The notes under the pieces: generated by a model
Database searches by the model: none
The model's input: only the letters and a program-made list of their open reading frames with translations
What the model was told of the DNA's origin: nothing
Assembly (NCBI RefSeq): GCF_034675905.1
Contig: NZ_JAUCCV010000008.1
Coordinates: forward strand, 1 to 64,000
Length of the DNA stretch: 64,000 bases
Direction: 5' to 3'
From: Castellaniella sp034675905
Lineage (GTDB): Bacteria; Pseudomonadota; Gammaproteobacteria; Burkholderiales; Burkholderiaceae_B
In this document: positions 51,682 to 59,883 of the stretch, piece after piece
How positions within the stretch are numbered: the first letter of the stretch is position 1
Layout: every line of letters begins with the position of its first letter
Position numbers and translations under genes: made by a program

Positions 51682-52917
51682 CTAGCGCTCGACCGGGAAC
51701 AAGATATCCAGATACCGGGCGGCCAGCACAGGATATCGCCGGTGCTGCAGAACCCAGTCCCGGCCCTTTTGGCCCACAGCCTGCCGCTGATCGACCGGCA
51801 TGGCCGCATAACGCAGGATCTCCCGTCTGAGCGCCTCTGCATCTCCGGCAGGAACATAACACCCGCAGTCAGCTTCGTCGATCATCGACGGATACCCGGT
51901 ATAGGATGCCACCACCGGTTTACCAGCAAGCATGTAGTCGATGACCTTGTTCAAGGACTGCCCATAACGCCAGACCTTGGAAGGATGCACCGAAAAATAC
52001 AGCAGGCTGCATCGGGACAATACGGACTGAACCTGCTGCTTTGGCACTCTGGGCGCAAAGATCAGATTACGCACATGCGCATATTTCTGCTGGTAGCCGG
52101 CTCGGAGATCACCATCCCCCACAATCACGAAACAAATGTCCGGATGGTGCTGAAAGGATTGGGCGCACTCCATGAACACATCCAGGGCGTTGGTGATTCC
52201 AATCGTCCCCGCATGCGCAACAATGAACTTGCCCTCAGGCAGATAGGCATCAATATACTCCTGAGACAAAGGGGAGGCCTCTGCAAGAGAAGCCTCATCC
52301 ACGCCCATCGGGATGCAGTGAACCGTACGGGCATAACCCAACACATTCCGCACATGCTCACCCAGGTTGGGCATCGTGCCCACCACCTCATCAGCGTGGC
52401 GGTATCCCAGCCGCTCTATCATCCCCAGGCCCAGCACCAAAGGATTCCAACGGCTGAAGCCGCCTTCCTCCGTAATGGTCAGGGGCCAAATGTCCCTAAT
52501 TTCCAGGACGAGCCGACACCGATATTTCCGGCGAAGCCAGAAGCCGTTCAGGATCGTCAACAGGGACAAACTGGAAACCACGATCGCATCCGGCTTCGGC
52601 AGAGATGACTTAGGCATCCGCCACAACCGGAATTCAAAATCCAGCCAGCTCAGGATTCGCCGCATCGACTTGGCCACCGAATATTTCATCGTGCGAATCC
52701 AGCATAGGGTCATACCTTCGACTTCCTGAACCAATACGGATTGAGTCAGGCTGGGCACCCGTGCCAATTGATTAGAATCGGAAGTCAAGATCACACATCT
52801 GTTGCCCACGCGTGCCAACTCGCGCATGAGCAAGTATCCGCGCCCCCCCGAACTGTTATTGGCAGGTGGAGACACATATTTGGAAACATACCAGATGCAG
52901 CGCCCGGAATGACTCAC
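51682..52917 (-). CDS. Glycosyltransferase family 4, WbuB-like
   Basis: 411 residues from the GTG at 52917, which overlaps the TGA of the upstream gene (GTGA); a longer in-frame extension would overlap that gene by 80 bases. N-terminal half: GRCIWYVSKYVSPPANNSSGGRGYLLMRELARVGNRCVILTSD; donor-binding half: GKFIVAHAGTIGITNALDVFMECAQSF, ICFVIVGDGD and LAGKPVVASYTGYPSMIDEADCGCYVPAGD. It resembles WbuB of E. coli O antigen clusters that transfers FucNAc-type sugars. Substrate not provable. No signal peptide. Confidence 0.92.
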   Translation of the reverse strand: MSHSGRCIWYVSKYVSPPANNSSGGRGYLLMRELARVGNRCVILTSDSNQLARVPSLTQSVLVQEVEGMTLCWIRTMKYSVAKSMRRILSWLDFEFRLWRMPKSSLPKPDAIVVSSLSLLTILNGFWLRRKYRCRLVLEIRDIWPLTITEEGGFSRWNPLVLGLGMIERLGYRHADEVVGTMPNLGEHVRNVLGYARTVHCIPMGVDEASLAEASPLSQEYIDAYLPEGKFIVAHAGTIGITNALDVFMECAQSFQHHPDICFVIVGDGDLRAGYQQKYAHVRNLIFAPRVPKQQVQSVLSRCSLLYFSVHPSKVWRYGQSLNKVIDYMLAGKPVVASYTGYPSMIDEADCGCYVPAGDAEALRREILRYAAMPVDQRQAVGQKGRDWVLQHRRYPVLAARYLDILFPVER

Positions 52918-54731
52918 GCGCTCACCAGACGAGGAATGCGGTTCACCACGGAGATCACCTCCTTGAAATCCATACCCAGCGTATCCAGATACCACTTGAT
53001 GTTCGGATAGCGCGGCTGATTCTCTTCCCTGACCATTTCCAGCGCCTCTTCGCGCGTCAGGTCTCCCTCACGGATCTGGTTGCTGCGGAAGGTGTCATGT
53101 TCTGTAAAGCCAGCCACTGTGTAGTAGACATAGTTATAGAAAGCAGCCGTGCCGTCACCGATACGCCATGTAGTCGATGTATCAGGCGCTCTCTCCCATT
53201 GATATTGATCCAGAGTAGCATCCACTTGCTTCTCATCCCAACGCCAATAGTCGAACAGATGAAAATAGTCGCTCTTTTTAGTAAAGCTGCGGTAGTATTC
53301 CCCCGACAACGTATCCCATAGGGAACTATTAAAGTAGCCCGGACTTTGCAACATGGACCGAAACCGTAGCCGCTGATAACGCAACTGTTTCATAAGACCA
53401 TGGGAATACACCCGCTCCTCTTCGAAGTAAGGCGGCACTCCAAGAAATCCGGCCTTGAAATGAGTGACCTCCAGCGGATTCACACCCCACAAATTCAGGG
53501 AAACGCCAGTCTGTTTCTTGATGGTTTCTACGTGCTTGAAGAAATGTTTGTCCCCTGCGGTCAGCACACTGATCATGCCCAGATGGGGGGCCTTCAACCA
53601 AGCCTTTAAATTCATCGCAATATTTCTGCGTTTCTTCCTAATATCCGCGGCAACAATGATGTTCTCGACGCCCAGGCTGGCGGACATGCGGCTGACATTC
53701 CTTCGCCCAAGATCTGTGACCATACCCCAATCATAGGTATAGGTAATGGGGCGCATCTTCAACTCATTGACGATCAGATGCAGCCCATAGCAACTGTCCC
53801 GACCACCTGAAAAAGGCACGATACACTCGGCGCCCTGAGTCCGTCGATAGGGTCCCAACAGGGCAAGCAACTCCTCTTTCGGCTTTGGCCTATTTCTGGG
53901 TTTGTAGTTATGGCAATAATTGCAGACCCCAGCCGCATCGAAACGAATGAACGGCATGCTCTCTGGCAACAAGCACTTGTTGCAGCGCTTCAGCTTGTAC
54001 TCAGGGTACTCCAGCAGACATTCCTCGCTGGCGGTCGAGCCCAGAGCCGGTATCAAAGCCGGACGCGTCCCAGCCTGATCGGACACGGCAACCGGCGTAT
54101 TTGAAACCGGAATGTCAATAAACACCGCATCGCGCACCTGCCGCACATCGGTGCAATGCATTTCCTCCAAGGGATACGATTCGGAAGCATAAACCTGCAC
54201 ACCATTCTTCTGACCAAGGAATAAACTGCCGTTATTTGAAAACAGGCACAATTTCCCCTGTCGCGGCAGCACCAGCGCACATGCGACCACGCCTTCGCAC
54301 ACTGCAAGAATCTTCTCCGGCAGTTCCTCTACCGGCACACCGTCCTTCAGCGATTGCAACGTCAGCGCCGCAATGATCTCCGTATCAATCAACAGGCGCC
54401 TGGGCTCTCTCGACAGAGGCCATAATTCTTCAACATTGACAATGATTCCATTGTGGAACACACAGACATCGTCACGCACGACCGGCTGATTATCCGCCTG
54501 CCCATTGGTAACCAGACGACTGTGGCCAAAAATCACGGGGCCGGATGGCCTGCCCAGCTGCTTCCAGAGGCGCACCACCCCAAAATCGGCACGGTCAACT
54601 CGATAACCATGCCCGTCATAGCGCATCAATCCGCTGGAGTCCATGCCGCGTTGCTGGGCATGAGTCACCAGGCAACGCAAATCACTCTCTGCCAGAGAGC
54701 CTGCACCAACGACCCCAAAAATTCCACACAT
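52914..54731 (-). CDS. Fusion of class II glutaminase and WbuX-type sugar amidotransferase
   Basis: 605 residues. Residues 1 to about 210 form a class II (Ntn) glutamine amidotransferase: MCGIFGVVGAGSLAES with the catalytic Cys2, QQRGMDSSGLM, GHSRLVTNGQADNQPV and FHNGIIVNVEELWP. After a linker, a zinc ribbon (CNKCLLPESMPFIRFDAAGVCNYCHNY at about 249-275) and a PP-loop ATPase (VPFSGGRDSCYGLHLIVNEL near residue 308) match N-acetyl sugar amidotransferases of the WbuX/WbpG/PseA type. Inference: the first domain makes ammonia that is used by the second to turn an acetamido group into an acetamidino group. Unlike WbuX at 56 kb it needs no separate HisH/HisF. Fusion proteins of this type are not familiar to me. 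Confidence 0.85.
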   Translation of the reverse strand: MCGIFGVVGAGSLAESDLRCLVTHAQQRGMDSSGLMRYDGHGYRVDRADFGVVRLWKQLGRPSGPVIFGHSRLVTNGQADNQPVVRDDVCVFHNGIIVNVEELWPLSREPRRLLIDTEIIAALTLQSLKDGVPVEELPEKILAVCEGVVACALVLPRQGKLCLFSNNGSLFLGQKNGVQVYASESYPLEEMHCTDVRQVRDAVFIDIPVSNTPVAVSDQAGTRPALIPALGSTASEECLLEYPEYKLKRCNKCLLPESMPFIRFDAAGVCNYCHNYKPRNRPKPKEELLALLGPYRRTQGAECIVPFSGGRDSCYGLHLIVNELKMRPITYTYDWGMVTDLGRRNVSRMSASLGVENIIVAADIRKKRRNIAMNLKAWLKAPHLGMISVLTAGDKHFFKHVETIKKQTGVSLNLWGVNPLEVTHFKAGFLGVPPYFEEERVYSHGLMKQLRYQRLRFRSMLQSPGYFNSSLWDTLSGEYYRSFTKKSDYFHLFDYWRWDEKQVDATLDQYQWERAPDTSTTWRIGDGTAAFYNYVYYTVAGFTEHDTFRSNQIREGDLTREEALEMVREENQPRYPNIKWYLDTLGMDFKEVISVVNRIPRLVSA

Positions 54732-54769
54732 TTTTTTAGTTCCAATATGATAAAAAGAAGCCGCGGCAG

Positions 54770-55903
54770 TCAGCTGGACGCTCTTTCTGTTTTTGAAAGT
54801 CCCTGATAAAAGTCCAGCAACTTTTTCTCTTCTATGCCCCAGTTAAAGCGTTCAAGGACAGCTTGGCGACCATTCATTCCCATCTTCACAGCGCGATCCG
54901 GGTCCGCCAGCAAGTCGTCAATGGCCCGCGCAATAGCTCGTGGATCAAGCGGATCGACGCAAACGCCGCACCCCGCAGATTCGATGATGCTACGCCACAA
55001 CGGAAAATCCGAAGCGATGACAGGAATCCCCGCCGCCATGTATTCAAACATCTTGATAGGCAGGGCATCCACATAGTTCACGGTTGGATGCAGTGTGACC
55101 AGGCCGATACTGGAACGAGCTAGTACCTGGCGAACTCCTGTCCTGTTCTGTTGCCCCCACGCCTTGACGCTAGACCACTCAGGAGATGCCCGTAGCCGGG
55201 CTTCTACTTCCGGTTCGATAAATGAGCCGACGAGATTGAGGCAAACATCACGCTGCGTCACATATCCCATAGCTCGCACAATTTCCTGGATCCCTCGAAT
55301 GGCCGCCATTCCTCCGACATAGCAGATATCCATGCCGGTACGTAAAGAATCACCCACGGAATCCAACTCCCCCAACAGAGGAAAGTTGTTCACGTCCACG
55401 GCTCGTTGAGCGCAAACCATAAACTTATCCCGTATCGTCGGCGTCGCACCAACCACTCCGCTCAATCGGCTACACACATAGCGCTCATACACGGAAACCA
55501 CGCGAGAAATAGCGTGGCGTGTCCAAGGTGGAAGGTAGTGCTTGGTTAGAATCTGTTTGGGTACATCTTCATGAGCATCAAAAATAACCTTGCAACCGCC
55601 CTTTCGCAATGCAAGCGCAATGATCAGGAGCTCTGGATCATGCAAGTGATAGACATCGGCATGGATCGATTTCGCCAATTTCAGCAACCGCTTGGGTGCT
55701 TTAAGCATTCGCCTGACTCGGCCATCAAATCGACCGGCATCCACAATGGATACCATGTCGGTTCCCTGACAGGGCTGATCTCCTAGACCATCCGCCACGA
55801 GCAGGGTCACTTCATGTCCATACCGAGCCAGACTGGCGCACTCTTTCAGGAAAATACGGACGTCACCGCGCGAGTGAGCTGAGGTGATATGGACAACCCG
55901 CAT
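54770..55903 (-). CDS. Glycosyltransferase family 4
   Basis: 377 residues from the ATG at 55903. GT-B fold markers: MRVVHITSAHSRGDVRIFLKECASL, VYHLHDPELLIIALALRKGGCKVIFDAHEDVPKQIL, DICYVGGMAAIRGIQEIVRAMGY and the donor site GLVTLHPTVNYVDALPIKMFEYMAAGIPVIASDFP. It is one of at least four transferases of the cluster and may build a repeat unit with the modified amino sugars. The specific linkage is unknown. It is separated from the fusion gene by 38 bases in the same direction. Confidence 0.9.
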   Translation of the reverse strand: MRVVHITSAHSRGDVRIFLKECASLARYGHEVTLLVADGLGDQPCQGTDMVSIVDAGRFDGRVRRMLKAPKRLLKLAKSIHADVYHLHDPELLIIALALRKGGCKVIFDAHEDVPKQILTKHYLPPWTRHAISRVVSVYERYVCSRLSGVVGATPTIRDKFMVCAQRAVDVNNFPLLGELDSVGDSLRTGMDICYVGGMAAIRGIQEIVRAMGYVTQRDVCLNLVGSFIEPEVEARLRASPEWSSVKAWGQQNRTGVRQVLARSSIGLVTLHPTVNYVDALPIKMFEYMAAGIPVIASDFPLWRSIIESAGCGVCVDPLDPRAIARAIDDLLADPDRAVKMGMNGRQAVLERFNWGIEEKKLLDFYQGLSKTERASS

Positions 55904-56004
55904 AAATTTTCTCAAATTACAAATTAGGAATCATGATGGATTGTTGTTTCCCATCAAAAGCGAACCTCATCAAACTTGTTCGCTTTCTGCCAACGCAGCA
56001 TGAT

Positions 56005-57153
56005 CTATGAATAGTTTCCAATTCTTTTGCGAGAGAACTGTTCCACCAATTGTTGTGCTTTTTTGACAGCCATGTACTTTCTATCCCAGTTCTTATATTC
56101 CGCATAGTCTTTTCCGGGAGGGGTAGAAAGCGCATCTAACTCTTCCACCGAAATTCTCAGCTTCTTGGCGATGTACGTTTTATCTTCCACGAGCTCATGC
56201 GAATCATACAGCGGCTGCTCTAGCAACAGTAACGCCTCATCCCGCCCCATTTGGCCACTGAGAACCTGGCTGGCCAAATGCGGTCGGCGCTTATCATAAC
56301 CAAATTTCTTCGGAAGATAGTAATTTTGAAAAAATTTAGTAAAGATCGACTCCCCGTGTTTTCTCCCGTAGTCCTTATATCCAATCCTCCCCTTAAGATA
56401 GCCCAACGCCTCATTCTTATCATACGCCATATAATTAAGCGGACGGACAGTCCTCATCTTGCGAATAAACGGAAAATAAAAATAATACTGAGAAAAACTC
56501 ATGAGCGGAAAAGTACGTAGTGGCGCAGTACCAAATCTTTTATGAATAGCCATCAGATTATCCAAATCCATGGCTGAATGATGCCACGCGCCAGGAAAAA
56601 CAGACTCAGTAGCAATATTACCTCCACTAATCACATACCTAATCCGGTTTTTCACAGCGAACTTATACAGCGCGGCAAAGAAGGCATGATCTTGAGGTGC
56701 GTCCTGGTTGGCGATACCCGATCTCAGATACGCAACCTGTAGATCCCTCATCTCCCCCCATTGGATTACTTGCGTATGCAAATCATATCCGCAATAGTCA
56801 ACAACACGCTCAATATTGTGTACAGCAAGCTCGCTGTTCCACCCACCATCAACGTGAACCACCAACGGACGCAGTGAATAATCCTTGATCTTCAATGCAA
56901 GATAGGAACTATCTATGCCGCCACTCAGGCCCATAATGCAATCGTATTCCTGATTCTTGCCTTCCTTCCTGATTCCATCACAAATAACCGACAATCTTTG
57001 CTCACCATCCTTTCCTGGGAACCAATTTTTTGATGTCTCGGCATCAAATTTGTGGCAATGACTGCATACACCAACATCATCGAAATCGATCTCTGGATCA
57101 GATGTATCCATCACACAGCGTGAACATACCTGGTATTGCCTTTCCACTTTCAC
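56005..57153 (-). CDS. wbuX: N-acetyl sugar amidotransferase (WbuX/WbpG family)
   Basis: 382 residues. Zinc ribbon at the N-terminus: CSRCVMDTSDPEIDFDDVGVCSHCHKF. PP-loop: YDCIMGLSGGIDSSYLALKI at about residues 70-89, followed by RPLVVHVDGGWNSELAVHNIE. It uses ATP and ammonia to make an acetamidino group from an acetamido group on a nucleotide sugar; the ammonia comes from the HisH2 and HisF2 proteins encoded just upstream. The start overlaps the end of hisF2 by four bases (ATGA), so the three are translationally linked. The C-terminal half is typical of the WbuX subgroup. Confidence 0.93.
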   Translation of the reverse strand: MKVERQYQVCSRCVMDTSDPEIDFDDVGVCSHCHKFDAETSKNWFPGKDGEQRLSVICDGIRKEGKNQEYDCIMGLSGGIDSSYLALKIKDYSLRPLVVHVDGGWNSELAVHNIERVVDYCGYDLHTQVIQWGEMRDLQVAYLRSGIANQDAPQDHAFFAALYKFAVKNRIRYVISGGNIATESVFPGAWHHSAMDLDNLMAIHKRFGTAPLRTFPLMSFSQYYFYFPFIRKMRTVRPLNYMAYDKNEALGYLKGRIGYKDYGRKHGESIFTKFFQNYYLPKKFGYDKRRPHLASQVLSGQMGRDEALLLLEQPLYDSHELVEDKTYIAKKLRISVEELDALSTPPGKDYAEYKNWDRKYMAVKKAQQLVEQFSRKRIGNYS

Positions 57154-57914
57154 TCTCGTTCCTTAAAGGCGGCCAAGAGATCCGAATACTTCGGATATGT
57201 AATTAATACCGCCTTCCACTTTCCATGAAAAACAAACATGCTGCCCGCAGCCACCGCAGAAGCCCCAGCCATTACCGCATGCCTCATGTCCTCGACAGAT
57301 CCAGCCCCTCCAGACGCCACAACGGGCAGAGAGACGGACGCTGAGATCCTTGAAATCAATTCGAGATCATACCCTCTGAGCGTGCCATCACGATCCGCAG
57401 AACATATGATCAATTCACCCGCTCCGGCCTCCTCCAACTGTCTCGCATGGATAACAGGGTCCATCTTCGTATTGCAGGTACCAGATCTGGTGTAGACCTC
57501 ATACTTTCCCAGCAACGATCTGCGCACATCGATAGATGCCACAACGCTCTGTGAGCCGGCAATGCGGCTAGCATCTCTTATGAAATTCAAATCAAGTGCG
57601 CCCGTATTTATGATGGCCTTTTCCACTCCGACTTTGAATAGACGCTCTATATCAATCACCTTCGTCAGACCGCCGCCATAGCCAAAGGGCATGAAGGCCT
57701 CAGACGCAATATCTGCCAAAAATCCATAATCTGGTTTACTACCATTCTGGTTGGCCATAATGTCAAAGAACACAAGCTCATCAACCTCTTTGGTGTTCAA
57801 TATCTTGACAACGTTTATCGGATCCCCAACATATCTATGATCGCGAAACTTCTCCCCCTTGACCAGCCCCTGATCTTTCAACAGGAGCACAGGTATGACT
57901 CTGATACTCAGCAC
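57150..57914 (-). CDS. wbuZ: HisF2/WbuZ-type acetamidino modification subunit
   Basis: 254 residues with a (beta/alpha)8 barrel like HisF. It begins IRVIPVLLLKDQGLVKG, where true HisF has CLDV in the first strand: the catalytic Asp is changed to Leu. VASIDVRRSLLGKYEVYTRSG and PVVASGGAGSVEDMRHAV are kept. This pattern fits WbuZ/AglZ proteins that only pass ammonia from HisH2 to the sugar amidotransferase rather than making imidazole glycerol phosphate. It overlaps hisH2 by seven bases and wbuX by four. No other histidine genes are near. Confidence 0.93.
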   Translation of the reverse strand: MLSIRVIPVLLLKDQGLVKGEKFRDHRYVGDPINVVKILNTKEVDELVFFDIMANQNGSKPDYGFLADIASEAFMPFGYGGGLTKVIDIERLFKVGVEKAIINTGALDLNFIRDASRIAGSQSVVASIDVRRSLLGKYEVYTRSGTCNTKMDPVIHARQLEEAGAGELIICSADRDGTLRGYDLELISRISASVSLPVVASGGAGSVEDMRHAVMAGASAVAAGSMFVFHGKWKAVLITYPKYSDLLAAFKERE

Positions 57915-58531
57915 GCTATGCTCATGAAGCTATTAAATACACTCAAGCCGAATTTATGGCTTTTCTCAGGATGAAACTGGGTAGCAAGAATGTTGCCACG
58001 CTGAATCGCGCAAGTGAAATCGTACCCATAATGACATGTCGCAGCCACATCCGCGTCATCACGGCACACCACATGATAGGAGTGCGCAAAATAGAATCTC
58101 TGCTCTTCATCGGATTCGCAAGATAACCAGGCGCCTTGACGCGGACTGACCCGATTCCAGCCCATATGTGGTATTTTCAATTTCCCATCTTCAAAATCTT
58201 TTCCTGAAAATCGTCTCACATCTCCCTGGACAAAACTCAATCCTGGAAGCCGCCCTTCTTCACTTGACTCAAACAAGAGTTGCATGCCCAGACACACACC
58301 AAGAAAAGGAATTTTTTTAGCCAGGACAAAATCATTCAGATCTTCTATCAAGCCAAGCTCGCTTAACTTCCCCATCGCGTTGTCGAATGCCCCCACTCCA
58401 GGCAATACAATTCCGGTCAGACCATCCCGCCCGCGAAGCGAAGACACTATCATTGCATCCCCTCCGATCTTGCGAAACATATTTTTTATGGAAGCAACAT
58501 TCCCCATTCCATATTCAAGAATTGCTATCAT
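57908..58531 (-). CDS. wbuY: HisH2/WbuY-type class I glutamine amidotransferase subunit
   Basis: 207 residues. Class I glutaminase: VLPGVGAFDNAM, the nucleophile in FLGVCLGMQLLFESSEEG near residue 80, and the His-Glu pair in ATQFHPEKSHKFGLSVFNSF near the end. It releases ammonia from glutamine and hands it through the HisF2 barrel to WbuX. It starts MIAILEYGMGNVASI, as in HisH. The position directly in front of hisF2 and wbuX, with overlapping ends, indicates one complex. A second, unrelated glutaminase domain is fused inside the 53 kb gene. Confidence 0.94.
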   Translation of the reverse strand: MIAILEYGMGNVASIKNMFRKIGGDAMIVSSLRGRDGLTGIVLPGVGAFDNAMGKLSELGLIEDLNDFVLAKKIPFLGVCLGMQLLFESSEEGRLPGLSFVQGDVRRFSGKDFEDGKLKIPHMGWNRVSPRQGAWLSCESDEEQRFYFAHSYHVVCRDDADVAATCHYGYDFTCAIQRGNILATQFHPEKSHKFGLSVFNSFMSIAC

Positions 58532-58604
58532 AGCCGCAGAGATTAATATCTATCCACAAGAGGAAGAAATCAAAAAACGAAGCGCCCAATGTGTCGGACA
58601 ATCC

Positions 58605-59753
58605 CTATACCGGATACACGCCCATTGACGCATAGCCCTCCAATAGGTGCACCTCTTGCACTTCCCACGAATGACAAAGCGCAGCTTTATAGGCACGCTC
58701 CCCACCTTCGCGGAACTTGACGTTAGAAACCATCTGATCGACAGACAGGTTAATTCCGGCAGGCGTCATATCCGACAAAACCACGCCAATATTCCATTTT
58801 CTCACGAAGTCCGCCATGTCCTTCGTTTGTGAGACCATTACAGGCAGGCCCGCCATCGCATACTCAAACAACTTATTGGGCATGCAATATAGATAGCTCA
58901 AACAACTGGGCTCTATCAAAGACACACCGACATCTGCTGAAGACGTCCAGCCCAGCAATTCTCGGGGAGGCACAGCCTGACGATAAAATATTCTTTCACA
59001 CTGCTGCGATGCATCGACAACATCCGCCAATAGCTCGCCATAGCCCATGAAAACTATGACAGCATTATTGTCCATCCTGACCTTGAACGCATCCATCAGA
59101 GCTTTCACACCTCGACCACGAGTCAGCCCTCCCTGATACAAAAAAATCAACTGGTTATCGGAAATGTTCAATTCCCTCCTGAGCTTATTCGAGCTTTCAG
59201 GAACGATGCGGCGAGGTGAATTCATGACTACAAAAGGCCGTTTTATCGAGTATTCCTTCTGATACCAGTCCGCAATACTCTCACTCACAACGATCACCAA
59301 GGAACATGATCCGATGAAGCATCGCTCTATCCCCTTCGCCACCCTCTGTTTCACCCCACGAAGCCACACCACCTCCGTCTCCAGTTCATGCGCATCATAA
59401 ACAAGCTTACTACCACAGAGCATTTTCACCGACCAGCCGACAGGTAGCAGAGCCAGTGTATGAACATTGATGACACCCGGGCGGAACAGATACGCCTGAA
59501 GCATGGCCCGGATGAAAAACTCCACGAACTTGACAGCTTGAAATAATATATTTCTAGGTAAATGCCTAGTCCTTAACCGGATTCTGACCACATCCACCCC
59601 AGCCGCGACCGTCTCACGTTCAGGTAGATCATCTGCCCCTAGGGCTACGACACGGACCTTGTTGAACAAACCAAGAGAAACCAGAGAGGTTGTTTCCTTG
59701 ATAACCCTACTCTCATTCCTGAACTCAGTCAGCGTGATATGAATATTATTCAT
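58605..59753 (-). CDS. Glycosyltransferase family 4
   Basis: 382 residues from the ATG at 59753 (MNNIHITLTEFRNESRVIKE fits the family start; a Met at 59774 and a TTG at 59795 are further options). Features: SLVSLGLFNKVRVVALGADD, VINVHTLALLPVGWSVKML, KLVYDAHELETEVVWLRG, FLYQGGLTRGRGVKALMDAF and EYAMAGLPVMVSQTKDMADFV. It is likely cytoplasmic or membrane-associated and transfers a sugar of the repeat unit. Low-GC, like the neighbouring genes. 74 bases separate it from hisH2. Confidence 0.87.
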   Translation of the reverse strand: MNNIHITLTEFRNESRVIKETTSLVSLGLFNKVRVVALGADDLPERETVAAGVDVVRIRLRTRHLPRNILFQAVKFVEFFIRAMLQAYLFRPGVINVHTLALLPVGWSVKMLCGSKLVYDAHELETEVVWLRGVKQRVAKGIERCFIGSCSLVIVVSESIADWYQKEYSIKRPFVVMNSPRRIVPESSNKLRRELNISDNQLIFLYQGGLTRGRGVKALMDAFKVRMDNNAVIVFMGYGELLADVVDASQQCERIFYRQAVPPRELLGWTSSADVGVSLIEPSCLSYLYCMPNKLFEYAMAGLPVMVSQTKDMADFVRKWNIGVVLSDMTPAGINLSVDQMVSNVKFREGGERAYKAALCHSWEVQEVHLLEGYASMGVYPV

Positions 59754-59883
59754 CTTAAGAATATTTGATGCCATTATTCCAAGGGAAATAATCAATCAGA
59801 ACGCATGCCAACTGCCCACCACTCAGGGTATCAAGCGCATCATCCTCACCGATATGAAATTCGATCCGAAGCTTACGATTCTC

